Shown here: piece after piece, positions 21,501 to 34,632 of the stretch
Layout of the letters: each line of letters begins with the position of its first letter
Position numbering within the stretch: position 1 is the first letter of the stretch
Source: Corylus avellana
Lineage: Eukaryota; Streptophyta; Magnoliopsida; Fagales; Betulaceae
Direction: 5' to 3'
NCBI RefSeq assembly: GCF_901000735.1
Contig: NC_081543.1
Coordinates: 30,774,771-30,838,770, forward strand
DNA length: 64,000 bases
The notes under the pieces: model-generated
Databases searched by the model: none
What the model was told of the DNA's origin: nothing
The model's input: the letters and a program-made list of their open reading frames with translations, nothing else
Translations under genes and position numbers: made by a program

Positions 21501-22370
21501 AAAAAATGGACCAAAAATTACTCTAACATATATGTTGTAAAATGTCACATCATTTAAAATTTTAAATGACGTGACACGATATATACCTTTAAATGCAACA
21601 AAACAAAATTTAGATAATCGAATGGTTTCTCTTCATTTCACGAGGCAAAATCTAAATATTTACCGTCTTCTTTCTTAATGTTTTTTTATTTTCATTTTAT
21701 CTTTTCCCATCATTCACTCTTTTTTAATGATTACATGATGGGCATACAGAAATTAAGATTAAATAAGAAGAAGAAGAAAAAGTAAAACTTATAGTAGAAC
21801 TTTTAAATGTGTTCAAAGAACTTTAATTTAACTACGAAAGTTATGTAAAAACAAATGCATCACAGCCTTCGGTCTACTCATAGTTGGCCACCAACCATCT
21901 CTATCTTTCTCTCGGATATATATATATAAATTAGCCTTGTGAGCATGGCATGCACCACGTGCTCCTAGGGAAATTAGCCTTGTCGATTTTGATTAATCAA
22001 ATGATAAGCTGTAATTCCGTGATCACGGTTTTCACTTTTATCGAGACCATCGCCGACGGCGAGCGGCTGTGCCTGTGGGCCGTAACATAGGACGTGAGGA
22101 AATATGTCGGTCAAAGTTGACTATTGACCCCAGGTTTCTAGAAAATATTTTTATATTATATCTTTTATTATTGATAAATGAATTACTATATCAATTTGTA
22201 AAAACTTTGTAATAAAAATGATAGTACCTCTACGGAATTAAAGATTACAATCCACATAATCATTTAAAATGAACCAAATTCAAATAATTAATATTAATAA
22301 ATACTTGAAAACGCAAAATATTTAAAATTTAATGTCACGTTTTTCAAACAAAAAACAGAAAAGCACCTTC
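21501..22370. other. Intergenic, AT-rich, with a 34-bp near-palindrome
   Basis: A near-perfect inverted repeat with one mismatch lies at 21543-21576. The stretch 22140-22260 contains a member of the dispersed 'tcaatttgtaaaaac' family. No gene is visible. Confidence 0.4.
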
Positions 22371-22374
22371 GAAA

Positions 22375-22640
22375 ACATGTTAACAATCATAACATTTATC
22401 TTAAAACACCTTCCAAAACGCGTTAACAAACGAAGCGTTTATGTTTTATTTTGGGTTGGTGAAAGAAAGGAATAGATAGAAATTGTTAGGTGATTGGGTG
22501 GAGGAGACGCTTTAACAATCAGAACATTTATCTTAAAATACCTTAAAAAACGCGTTAACAAACGGAACATTTATGTTTTATTTTGAGTCGGTGAAAGGAA
22601 TAGATAGGAATTGTTGGTTGATTGGGTGGAGGAAAATGAT
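22375..22640. repeat. Direct repeat of about 130 bp
   Basis: Two adjacent units (about 22375-22510 and 22512-22640) share 'acaatcataacatttatc', 'acgcgttaacaaacg', 'tttatgttttattttg' and 'ggaatagatag'. The second has small deletions. Confidence 0.75.
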
Positions 22641-23037
22641 GGTGGGATGGGCACGGAACATGCTCATTCAAAGTAGCCCCGGCTGGAAATTTTGAATAGT
22701 TGATTGCCAAAAAATGGTTTGCCGTTGACAGCTTCAAAAGCAAACAATAAGGGTGGGCCTTTGATGGCTGCCCCTTTCTCAATTTTTGGCCTGGTGTTTC
22801 TTCTATTATAAAGGACGCCTCATAACCACATCAACTATATATTCATGACAAGAGCTTGAAGACAATAAATTTTTAAAATTATATTCCCGTGCAATAAAAT
22901 TGTCTTATTTTACTCATCTAAAAGCCTACTTGTGCTTATCAATGGGAGCGGAGATAACCCAAGCCTCCTTTACTTAGATTGCTTGAATAGGTGAACTCTC
23001 AAGTCCCATTGCAAGAAATTTCCATGAAATAAACCCC

Positions 23038-23074
<37 letters not shown>

Positions 23075-26000
23075 GAAAGACAAGGTCCATCACATAGTCT
23101 GCCATGAGTTCGCGACAACATTTGTTGGGTTGCCATTATTGAGGAGATACGTCATTATCACCTCCATCCCTTGTATACCATTAATCTTTATATGTAAGCT
23201 AAATGTTTTAGATTGTGTTGAGCCGTAGGGAATTTATTAAATTGACTCTATTAAACTGATATTTGTCAGTAGATCGTGTGATTTTCACATATATATTGGT
23301 AATAAAGCATGTAATTATTAGATATAATTTTTTAAAAATGCATAAAATAATAATCACAAATTCTATGTCAGAACGGAGGAAGTTTTTTTATTTATTTTTC
23401 TAACTTTATTTAGGGGACAAACTTGTGGAACAAAAATATACGACCATGATTGCTCGGGCCTACGGTAGTAGTTGTGGTGTGGTCCATGAAGAAGCAATAA
23501 TGCGAACAGAGCCTGACGACAATGAGGCCTGGCCGTACTCCAACCAAGCCAAAATATGTATAGGAGGCAATTGGCAGCCTGGGCCTGGGCCTAATTTGAG
23601 GCCCAACGTATTCCCAGGAGGGGAATTAAGACCTAAATAACATTGAATTTAGGGACCTTGAGCTCGGTGTTTATTCGAGTTGAAATTAGACCCATTGAGA
23701 TTATAACATGTGTTATTTGTATCGTGTTATGGGAGACGTCCGAATCTCAATGCGTCCGGGTCCTATTGAAAGATCCGGGTTGAAATATGATATAACCAAA
23801 TAAAAACAAAGAAAATACGTGGAAGGATTAGACATAATAAATTAGTACTAATTAATAAAAACGTGTTAGGATTAACAACCAAACAAACACAACTCATAAA
23901 TGTTGATGTGTGAGTCATACCCACCAAAGATGATAGACAAAAAAGGGAGTTAAAGTTGCACCACACATGGTACTTCTTATATTTCTAGTTCAAAATATTC
24001 ATCAATGAAGAATCAAATAATTGACTCTTTTTCTTTTTTTTTTAGGAGAAATATTTGTTTTCATTTTTTTTTTATATGTTTTTTGTCCATCTTCCTATAA
24101 GAGATGTGCAAATCCATCATTCGGTAGGATACACATGTGAATCCCGCATATTCAATGATAAATTTAAAAAAAGAAGAATAAGAAATGTGTAAGAAAATGA
24201 CACTAAACACATCTTTTTTTTAGGCATTTAGTTAAAAATAGCAAATAATAAATATATAGTGTGTCCAGTGTGGCGTGTGTCACGTGTAAGTTAGTAACAC
24301 ATGCTTCTTTTTTTTTTTTATCAGACATGATTTGGCCTGCTGACCATGTCACTCATCACCGGTAGAAAGTTAAAAAAACAGAGGGAGTTATTTGAAAGAA
24401 AAAAAAAAAAAAAGGTAATTTTTTACTGGTTGGCATAACGTATTTTAAATGGTTTATGATTATCATGCCAGTTACTTAAAAATATAAAGAGAAAATCACT
24501 TAAAATATATCACGTCAACTAGTATGAAATGAATATGATAAATCAGTGTAAATAATTACATTTCTCTTGAAAAAAAAAAAGCACTTTTTACAAATTTGGT
24601 TTAAAAACATGTGTTGGGTTCAAAATCGTGGGGCCTATAACCATCAAAGGTTTGCATGAATAATCCAAGACCACAGGATCACCACTTTCTCTAAACAAAT
24701 TAACTGAAAACTAGAAAAAAAGTGATCCCAAATGTTTCTGCTGCGAATCTCAGGAATCCAAGAAATGAAAAATTGAAATACTACTTTTTTTCTACAGAAT
24801 CCAATGACTTTCAACTCTTACCCAGAAAAACCACTCCACCATGGGATTTCTTCAACTTTCCCCACTGAAGTAAGCTCCCTGGGGAGAATATAGCCGATGT
24901 GGTCCCTTTCCTAAGGCGCCGGCCTTCCCTACTGCAATCATTCCCCCCCTATCCACTCTCCATTCTCCACTAATGCCGCGTTTGCCTAATAATTCAAAAT
25001 TTGCAAAACTAATTTTCAGCCATGGGTCGGCAAAAGTCTACCCTCCCTCTCTCTCCAACTTGTTAACCCGTGTCAATATGTAATAAAAAGATGTTAATTT
25101 TTTTTTTAAATAGCTGATGTGAGAGTAATATTATAATTCAATCTTGTGTTACTCTTATGTCCCTCAAATGATGATGTGACTTTTAAAATCATCATTGAAT
25201 TTGTAATTAATCATTATTAAATTTTTGATCAAATGATAATTTTAAAGGCGCCTCATTTTTTGAGGGACATTAAAAGAACTAATAGAATCACTCGCTCACG
25301 TAACTCAATCACAAACATACAACACGTATTAACTAATTGTACTTATATCATTACTCTTCGCAAATTAATCTTATAATCAACAATCAAGATCTTTTGCGAG
25401 TTTATGCCACAAAATTTTGATCGGTCGGACCCCATCAAGTGCACTTATGATACCCAAAAAAAAAAAAAAAAACTTTTTTAATGTGTTAATTTATCAAAAT
25501 TATTTTCATGTATTTTCACTCTCTCTCTCTCTCTCTCTATTTTGTTTACAATAATATGTATTCTCTTAAATTATTCTGTCAAAATACATGAAAATAATAT
25601 AAATTTAAACTACAATTCTTCATGCCACTATAATTATAATTTCGGTGGGATTAGAGTGTGAAATCGTCTTTAAAATGTAATTAGGCGTTTAATAAAATTG
25701 CAGTTTGACTTTTATAATCGTGCAATCTTAAAACCGTCGTTTTTTTTCAAATGCAATCTAAAACCGAAGACTTTTCACTATTTTCGTTTAAAAATAATAC
25801 ATATGACTCATTTGATTCCATGTGGGTATTATTTGGAGGCAATATAATGGAAAAATTTTCAATAGATGTTGAAAGGAATATGATGCCATTTCTATTCACA
25901 CCATAACACGACGAAAGAGCTCCCCTCCGCCCTAGTGGAAATATAATTCAACTGAGATTTAGTGGGTCCCAAGAACCCAAGCCGCCTCCTCCCCACCCTC

Positions 26001-26162
26001 GAACCGATCCAACGGCCCTGATTTATCTAATCGGGGGTCGCTTACACCGATCTACAACTAATTTGACTGGAGGGAATAAAATGTGTGACAAAAGTCATCC
26101 AAAGTTGCTATATTTTTTTGCTGACGTGTCCCGCACTAGCACATGCGGTCCACGTCAAGAGG

Positions 26163-26168
26163 CACGTG
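26163..26168. promoter_or_regulatory. G-box CACGTG in a GC-rich island
   Basis: The palindromic ACGT core sits in a promoter-like island (about 25920-26510) that ends with CTATATAGG near 26500 on the plus strand. No gene follows, so function is conjectural. Confidence 0.3.
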
Positions 26169-28332
26169 ACATCATCGGCTTAGGCAAGGCTTGGGCGGGG
26201 TATTTTAAAGAAAACATAAAAAATTGTTGCGATTTTGATCGGACGGCTGTGGTTAGATTCCTTGCTTGGTTGGGTAGAGAATGAGTTGGCCATGCGCATT
26301 TTTTTGCGGCGGGGCCCACGGGCCGACCCCACAAAGCCCACCCCCACCGCCCCACCCACTATCTCTAATCGCATGCCTTTCTTGGTGTGAGCGATGGTGC
26401 TTTTTGATGGGCCCCCACCCCGCCCGGAGAAGATGCCCCACATCTGACGGCTTCTGATCGCCGCCAATTCAGCCCTGCAGTGCAGATCCACCTTCCATTC
26501 TATATAGGATACTGCTAGATTCACTAATGATACACTAGGAGTATTTGTACTTCGTATGTTGCAATGGTGTACTCAAAAAACAATGCTTCTTCATAGTGGG
26601 GCCCGGGCTTAAAGTAGTCCCGACAAGACCCATTGGGCGGATGACACTGTAGGTGGTCCAAGCCCAATCAAGCACCTGGGGAGTCCACCGTCTAGATATC
26701 GGTTAATTCCATGAGAGTTGGTTTACTTCCTTAACACGAAATCTATGAAGTCTAGCATAGAGGTCTAACAACCCTACTCCAATTACTTCTTACATTTTTA
26801 GTAGAATATCGGTCAGCGCATTACACTTTGATACATGCGTCATTTTCTTACCTCCCTACAACAATAGTAAGTAGCATTTAATTTGATGTCAATGCCTCAC
26901 CATAACCGACGGAAAGCAAAACATGACATAAGATGTAATTTGTCAAAGTTAATGACCAAACATTCATCTAGTTAAAAGCATTGCCTACTAATAGGGAGAC
27001 ACTAGGGCAAGAGTCAAGCCCAATGCAATGCAACTAGTGCACACGAATTTAAGAAAATAAGCTATTAAGACTTAAGAGGTATGAAGCGTCTATCACCACA
27101 CAATAATCTTTTAAGTTTATTACTCTTATTTTCTAAAAGAATATTAACTTTAGTATCAGAGTATTATCCCGTTGGCTCGCCAGATGAGATCACTCGTATC
27201 TATTTTTTTCTTATTGTAGGTTTCGTTAGCTTGGAGTAGGTTGTCCGATCAACTGATACGTCATGCCAGATTGAATGGAGTTCAAGTGATAATAAGAATA
27301 TTAATAAATGTCTTGTATATATAGTAAGTAATTTCTCTTGAAGTCATTTTAAATTTTACCTTGTATTTTTACATGAAATTAACACTCAACACAAATTCTA
27401 AACACTTAAAACATTCACAACTACATTGATTTTTGAAATTTAATATCCAAATTTGAGTTTTGAGTTTGAAATTTAGGTCCAAATTTGATTTCGAAAATAA
27501 TTGAAAGGATATATAAATTAATAACAATATTGATTAAGATGGAATTTTTTTTTTTTTTAAAGATTAGTGATTTAGACGTAATGTCAAGTAAGTGTATTAT
27601 GATCCTATCTTTAATTATGTGATAGCAAAGTTGTGGCTTGGTGGTTTTGGGAGGCAATCATAACATCATGGTCTATTCTAAATTGTCCGTACATGCTCTT
27701 AGTTTTTTTTTAATAATTTTTTTATGGACAAAATTTTCTTTTAAATTGGCTGAAGAAAAATTTCCTAGCTAACTCAGTCTATCAATCGAGATTCATCTTT
27801 AAAGCACATGATTCTTACATACACATGAGAATCACGCGTTATTAAAATAGATATCAGTTTAATAAACTAAATTTGAAAAAAATTATTCGTCTCAACTTGG
27901 ATTCAAACTAAAAATCCCTTAAATATGTTTGGCGTGTTATATCTAAACACTCATCAACTGTTATGTGAATGATTTTACAAACATGTATTAGAATTGAGTA
28001 GGCTACTGTGGATATCTGCTGTGAAAGTGTAGTGATATATTACGATATTTATGTCCCACATAAATTAAATCTAATCTTAATAATATGTATATAAGCTTTT
28101 AAGCACCATTCTCTTACCATCAGATTTTCAAAGGTAAATAAATTTTGTATCATCAACTATTTCTCTCTTTTTGTTCTAAACGATCAAAATTATTTTCACT
28201 CCTCCATGTTTTATCAACACCTTTTCTAATTAAAAACAAAAACATTTCTCAGAATACATTAACAATTTTTTTTTTTTTTTTTTTTTGTCGAGTTTGGGAC
28301 ATGATTGATTGAGTGAAGCAATAGATGCTCTC

Positions 28333-28430
28333 CACGTGGGCCTAATAATATTATAAGGGCCTGGGGAGAGCATGCGATTACGTATGCTAATGATATGAGA
28401 GCAATTTTGGTTTAGAAAGATACCCACGTG
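28333..28430. promoter_or_regulatory. Pair of G-boxes CACGTG
   Basis: CACGTG occurs at 28333-28338 and 28425-28430, both in a CCACGTGGG-type context, 92 bp apart. No adjacent gene was found; the Dof gene lies 3.8 kb downstream. Confidence 0.3.
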
Positions 28431-30253
28431 GGACCTCTATAATTGATGGATAGAGGGCCCCATTTTCATCAATCACGGCCATGATTACAATCTGAAACCG
28501 ATCCTATCAGGACCGTTCAATCATTCTGCTTAAAAGACGTGACTGCATAGTGCACATGCCATGATGGATCAAGGACACCAGCTATAACCCCCCTCCAATT
28601 TGTGTACCCAAGTGATCACAAGTGACAAAAACGGCACTGCATGTGAGCATTGAGCGTCTGTTCCTTTTTGGCTTTTGGAAGGACTACTTTCTCGTTTTTC
28701 TATTTGAGCATGATTATAGTTAAAATTACTAGTTGGAAATCAACACTAGGAAGAGCTTCGATGACGAAAAACCGAAAACGCTCATTCAAGTTCGATTGAA
28801 TTTTGAAAGATGTATTTTGTTTGGTAATGACTATCACCGAACCCCATAACCAAAAAGTTATTGTGCTAGCTCTACGGGTTTGGTTTGAATTCAATTTCGG
28901 TTAGAACTAAATCTTTTAAGATTAGAACATGCGTGTGTTTTGTAACCAAACACAAATGACGTGTGTTTCAATTTTGACAAGTCCAACTCTAACAGGAACT
29001 GAACCCTAGCTATGAACTCAAACGGAGGGGTGCCATTGAGTTGATTTGAGATAAATTTGGCATTAACTGCTTTTAATGGCGCTTTGGCAGTTCAAACAAC
29101 TCTATCAAACAATCTTCCATTTTATAAACATGTTTGAGACAAAAAGCATTCCTTTTTAATAATAATGAAAGAGAAGAGTTTGGATTATGTCGAGTGTCAA
29201 TTGCAACTAGACACGTATACGGAACACATATCATATACAATCTTAACAGATCGATCGAGTCCGATCCAACTAAAACTGAACCCAAGCCAAAGCTGAAGAT
29301 CAAGTGATAGATGGCATATTTCACCTAGAGATGCAACCGGCCAGAATATCAGTACTATATTTACCTACGGTATATACAAATATAGGTCGGGTAGCTAGCA
29401 GTTGTTTTATGTGTTGTTTCTGTAGTTTAATATAAAGGGTTTTTGTCGTCAAGTTGTTTCACATTTTCAGCCCAGGAAGGTGTTGGGATATGCAAATTTT
29501 TCTTTTTCTGTTTTGGTGTTTCCCTTAGATGTGACTGGGAAAGAGACTCCTTTCTAATGTGGTGATTAGGATAAACACCCGTGAGCAAATTCGTGATTAC
29601 AAAAGAGATTTGGGAGAGTTAATTAAGTTAATTAAAACATCATGTCTATGACTGTGACAATAACATTAACGTTGTTAATTATTCCCATCTGTTTTTCCTA
29701 AGAAGCTAGCAAGACCGACCTGCAGCTAATATATTATATGCTGCATGGCCACAACTATAGCTAGTGTGATAATTGATTGCTTGGCTGCCACCATTTGCTT
29801 TACAAAGCTGATGTTAAGGAGTCCCTTTTCATGATGAAAGATATACGTTTTGTCAATTCATGTTTGTGGGGGATTGGAAATTTGGTTGAGTCGAGTCATC
29901 TTCCATGCCACTCTCTTTATGCCTACGTTTTTTTTATTTTTTATTTTTTAAATTTGTACCATGCATGTCTCTTTTTCATAAGACAAACTGTCTCGGTTTG
30001 TTAATGCTTTTTATATGATGTTTTTCTTTTTCTTTTTAACTTCATTTTTGTTTGAAAATGTATTTTGAGGTGACATAAAAGTAAAAGTATAATTTTGAAT
30101 GTTTTAGGTTGTTTGTTAATGTTAGGTGTTATCAAACAAAAAAGTGTTTACGAGTATTAAGCCTTGCATTAGTTTATTTTAAGTGATTATAGGAGTTCCA
30201 ATATATAACTACAACGTAATTAATGTTTTTTAAGTGATAGGGCAAATACAGCT

Positions 30254-30259
<6 letters not shown>

Positions 30260-30293
<34 letters not shown>
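30260..30293. repeat. (AT)n microsatellite
   Basis: About 17 uninterrupted AT dinucleotides. Confidence 0.95.
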
Positions 30294-30299
<6 letters not shown>

Positions 30300-31896
30300 T
30301 AGTACCTCTTATTGGTATTATTAATTTTTTTTAAAAAAATTAATTAATTAATTAATGTATTTGTTAAGGACAAAATAATGGGTTGAAGAATTCTGCTAAT
30401 TATGAACATTAGTTCAAATACATGCGGAAATTATGAACCTAAAAGCATGCTAATTTGTCCTTTCTCATGTCCACAACATGGCATGCAAATAAAGGTATAT
30501 ACCCATTAATTAGCCATTCCTCATATCCGTTGATGATGCATGGCCTATCTCATATATATATGATGCATGCATGGATGAATGAATTAAAGTTCAATTCCTT
30601 ATCTTCAAATTAAAGCTGCTATAGCTAGCTTGCAGCAAAAGTTATTGACCATATGGTAAAAAATAATTTGGGCGATTTGTCACCCTCTTGCATTAATTTC
30701 TCACACCCTACTGGGCTCCCACTATGTCTATGAGTATAGCATAGCTATAATTTTGTGGATCCTGAGTCACTTTGCATGCCTCCATGCATAAAGGGTTTGT
30801 ACTGATAGTCACATTATTGGAGTTTGGTTGTCTCAACTAAAGCATTTAAAGGATGAGAGCTATAGCCATAGCCATCTTTAGAGTTGTCTACCTTGCTAGC
30901 TAATTCCTTATATATATATATATGGAAAAAAATCTTTTCCTTTGTTAATATTTTTGTTTTTTTACCATTTTTTTTTTCAAAATAAAAATATAAACAAATA
31001 ATTTAAATACAAAACAATACTTATATAAATATACAAAAACAATTTTCATATTTATGTCACGGTACAATACTTTTTTAAAATTAAAAACAAAAAATACCTC
31101 TCAAAATATATTAACAAACATAGAGTTACGAGTTCGTCTAATAATGCTCTTTAGGTTTTTTTTTTGCTTTTGTTTTTTTTTTAAAAAAAAAAAAATTAAA
31201 AAATAACTTCAAGCATAAAATACTCAAAAACACTTAAAACTATTTTTATCTTTATATTACGTCAAAACACTTTTTAAATTAAAAAACAAAAAGCACCACT
31301 CAAATATATGGTACTATGATTAGCTTACAAAATGACATAGCAAGCCACAATTTATAAGATGATTAACTAAAAAATCTCATTTGTTCGTTTAATTAGTTAG
31401 TAGTTAACTTGTACGTCTATTATACATTTTTAATCATTTAACTAATTATAGACTGTAATTTCAGTTTATAATTAAGAAAATTATTATAAAAGTTATAGCA
31501 TCTTAAGCATTTTTTGACATAAAAAAATGTGACATGAACTGACGTGGCAATTTATAAGAGACTTACAATAAAAATTACAAAATAATAATTCTAAAATCCA
31601 ATCTTCGAAGCATATTAATAGTAACCCATAAAGACATCATGCACTTTACTATACTAAAACAAGTCAATTATTTTCTTCATACGATTTTTTTCGTCTTTTT
31701 GGTTTCGTTTTAATTCCAGGAACAAGTTAAATCAAAACACAGTTTCTGGAACCAAAGTGGACAAAAACCTCACAAATCTGGCTGCCTGAAAAAAAATTAT
31801 GGAAGAAATCTGATCACTTTCCCTTTACTTTTCTGGTCAGAGAGGTTTTAAGCCACCACTACCACAAGATCAAAATGTACGTATATATATATCTAC

Positions 31897-31956
31897 AGTC
31901 CCACCCACGAAATTTCATATATATATATATATATATGAAATTTCGTGGGTGGGACT
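31897..31956. repeat. Perfect 60-bp palindrome upstream of the Dof gene
   Basis: Two 30-base arms are exact reverse complements with no spacer. Each arm has a non-repetitive outer 20 bases (AGTCCCACCCACGAAATTTC) and an AT-dinucleotide inner part. The palindrome ends 291 bp before the Dof start codon and continues into a further (AT)n run. Confidence 0.95.
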
Positions 31957-32247
31957 ATATATATATATATATATATATATAAGATTATTAACAGATACTC
32001 CCACCCAGAACTGTGAATTAAAATATTCACAAATGAGAAGAATATAATTATATATAGTATTTCTCTGTGTCTCCCTCATATGTACACAGCACATAAAGCA
32101 AGGGTGAAGGGTGCTACATACAAAGTACGTCCACCAGTCAGTCTAAACATTCCTTTTTCCTGCTTTTAAAACCAGTTTGAAGAAAAAGAGGTCATTTTAC
32201 TCTCTTTGAAGACACCATTTTTGCATCAACCGCTTTCAGTTGCATCC

Positions 32248-33475
32248 ATGGACACTCAATGGCCACAGGTAGCTAGACAGAGAGATCCATGATCACTTGG
32301 TCTTTGTGTTGTTGATTCTGTATGAGACTATGATGTTTTTTTTTGTTTTTTGTTTTTTGTTTTTTTTTTTCCTCTTTTTCTTTCTTTCTTTCTGGGTCTG
32401 GCTTTTCATTTAATTGTTTGTTTCTCTTGTTTATTGGGCACTTTTTGGGTAAAAAAGTATGATGGTGTTCATGGCTAGTGTGCCTAGTGCAAGTCCCCAC
32501 CTAATTGGATTTAGTTCTTATCAGTTCTTCAAACATATTTCACTTTATCTTTCTCTTTTGCTTATATGATAAAGGAAAAGAAACCCTTTTTTTTTTTTTT
32601 TCTTTTCTTTTTAAGTCTAAAGGCAGCAGCTAACTTGTTTTGATCTTCTTTGTTTGATCTTGACGAAGTTATGGTTGATTTCCTTTTGTGATTTGGCCTT
32701 TTTTTAGGAGATTGTGGTGAAACCAATAGAAGAGATAGTCACAAACACTTGTCCAAAGCCTGCAGCTTTAGAGAGGAAAGCAAGGCCTCAGAAAGAACAA
32801 GCTATAAACTGTCCAAGGTGCAATTCAACAAACACCAAATTCTGCTACTACAACAACTACAGCCTCACACAGCCAAGATATTTCTGCAAAACATGTAGAA
32901 GGTATTGGACTGAAGGTGGATCTCTCAGAAACATTCCTGTTGGGGGAGGCTCAAGGAAGAACAAGAGATCATCATCATCATCATCTTCTTCTTCTTCCTC
33001 TTCAAAAAAGCTTCCTGATCTTAAGATCCATGAGGGTACTCAAGATCTCAATTTGGCTTTCCCAGCCACTCAAGATTTCAGAAACAAGCAGAACCAAATT
33101 CCTGCTACTTCTTCTACAACTACAACTACTACTACCTCTACATCTCAGCTTTCAGCTTTGGAGCTTCTCACAGGGATAACCTCAAGGAATTTCAATTCTT
33201 TCATGCCTATGCCAGTTCCTGCAGATCCAACCACAGTTTACACATCTGGGTTTCCCTTGCAGGATTTCAAGCCATCCTTGAATTTCTCTCTGGATGGGCT
33301 AGGGAGTGGATATGGGAGTTTCCAGAGTGTTGTTCAAGAGAATAGTGGGAGGCTTTTATTTCCATTTGAAGATTTGAAACAAGTCTCAAGCACTACAAGC
33401 GGTATTGAGCAAAGCAAAGAGCAAGGAGATTCATCTGGGTATTGGACTGGAATGTTAGGTGGAGGATCATGGTAA
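32248..33475 (+). CDS. Dof zinc-finger transcription factor, 2 exons
   Basis: Exon 1 is only 21 coding bases (32248-32268, MDTQWPQ) and exon 2 spans 32708-33475; together 262 codons plus stop. The Dof finger is at residues 42-70 with the exact C-x2-C-x21-C-x2-C spacing (Cys42, Cys45, Cys67, Cys70). It is followed by [20 protein letters not shown] and a basic KNKRS nuclear-localisation stretch. A Ser run, a Thr run and a C-terminal [12 protein letters not shown] close the protein. The microexon encoding MD(T)QWPQ followed by EIVVKP, plus the C-terminal motif, place it in the Dof group containing Arabidopsis Dof4.6, DAG1 and DAG2; I cannot separate these. Dof factors bind AAAG cores in the nucleus. 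The very short first exon is easily missed by gene finders. Confidence 0.95.
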
Positions 33476-34260
33476 AGAAGATGAAAGATAATCTGGGTTT
33501 ATGTTTTTTTTTTTTTTTTCCTTTTCTTTTTTCAATTATGGGTTTTTAGGCTGTGGGTTACTTGTTTGGATTTCTTCATAACTAACAGATCATAGGATAC
33601 ATGGGTTTCTTTCTCCTTTGGCTTTTTCTATTTTCCTTCTAATCATCTTGTTTACTCTTTGAGCATGGTGGGAATTTTGAAGCTTATTTTAGGTTGGCTT
33701 CACGAAAGGATGATATGATTTGAGATACTTTGTAAGGATAGAAGAAGAGATATCAAGACATGCCCAGAATTTTTTTAGGGTTAACAAGTAGAGAAGGGAA
33801 AATGCACCATGCCCTTTATTTCATGTAATTTCTTCAAGAGCAGAAGGGCATATATATCTCACTATTGTGTCACATTAATTGGCTTGGGACAAAAAACAGA
33901 ATGTATAATGTGCAAGTTTTTCATCCAAAAAATTATGTAAATTTGCAAGTCTGTAAGGAGGTTCTTGAATGAAAAAAGAAAAAAGAAAACAGCCTCTGTT
34001 TATATATATATATATATATATAGTACTTATAATTTTGCAGTGGTTGCTTTGCATTCTTTCCATATATCTTTATCTTCCTCTATATATATATATATATATA
34101 TATATATTCTGCTTTCTTGCTGTCTGTAAACAGGCTTTAAAGTGTGATTAGCGCATAGATTCTTCATTCTTCCAATCATCGAAGCAAATCTCCATGGAAG
34201 ATATTGAGTAGCCAGGTGAGAAATCTGATCCCTCCCACATGACATTCTAAACAACTCTGC
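33476..34260. other. 3' flank of the Dof gene with two (AT)n runs
   Basis: 3' UTR-like sequence is followed by (AT)n at about 34003-34021 and 34081-34107. Short open frames here are translations of these repeats. Confidence 0.5.
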
Positions 34261-34586
34261 AGAAAGCAGCTCAACCTTAACGTTAGTTTAGAACCACTAA
34301 ACCTGCCTCAACCGAAAGCCTCACCTACTGATTTCTATATCTAAACAGTTTTGAAGACTCCCTCACATTGCCACCACCTTTACTATACGAAAGTCATTGC
34401 TTCCATGCCACAACTTCCCTTCCATTTTTTTTTTTTCTTTTTCTCATTGAAATATTGAGAAAGATCTGACAAAGCCTTCTCTCTCTGGTCCTAGAAGGGA
34501 CCCACAAACATTCCCCTTGGCAAGTGTGCTAAAGAATAATACACCCCACTAAGCTGATGATATCCATCCAGATCTAAACCATCCAT

Positions 34587-34591
<5 letters not shown>

Positions 34592-34627
<36 letters not shown>
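34592..34627. repeat. (AT)n microsatellite
   Basis: About 18 uninterrupted AT/TA dinucleotides. Confidence 0.95.

Positions 34628-34632
<5 letters not shown>

Larger units (their letters stand above)
22641..31890. other. Long gene-poor region
   Basis: I find no exon-like open frame with a recognisable domain in these 9 kb. Contents worth noting are a (CT)n tract at 25519-25538, GC-richer islands at about 25920-26510 and 28320-28560 with G-boxes, a long (AT)n run at 30260-30293, and AT-rich MITE-like segments near 30050-30150 and 30930-31320. A TAGTATCAGAG motif near 27148 hints at an old LTR element. Confidence 0.5.

Noticed and set aside
23425..23640. 71-codon frame with a Pro/Gly-rich end
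   Set aside because: No domain, no promoter or splice signals; kept only as unexplained sequence.
26063..26524. Overlapping frames of 62-114 codons in the GC-rich island
   Set aside because: Frames in several phases and both strands reflect composition; none has a recognisable domain or splice context.
27140..27300. LTR element suggested by TAGTATCAGAG
   Set aside because: The motif resembles an initiator-tRNA primer site, but no flanking LTR pair could be aligned.
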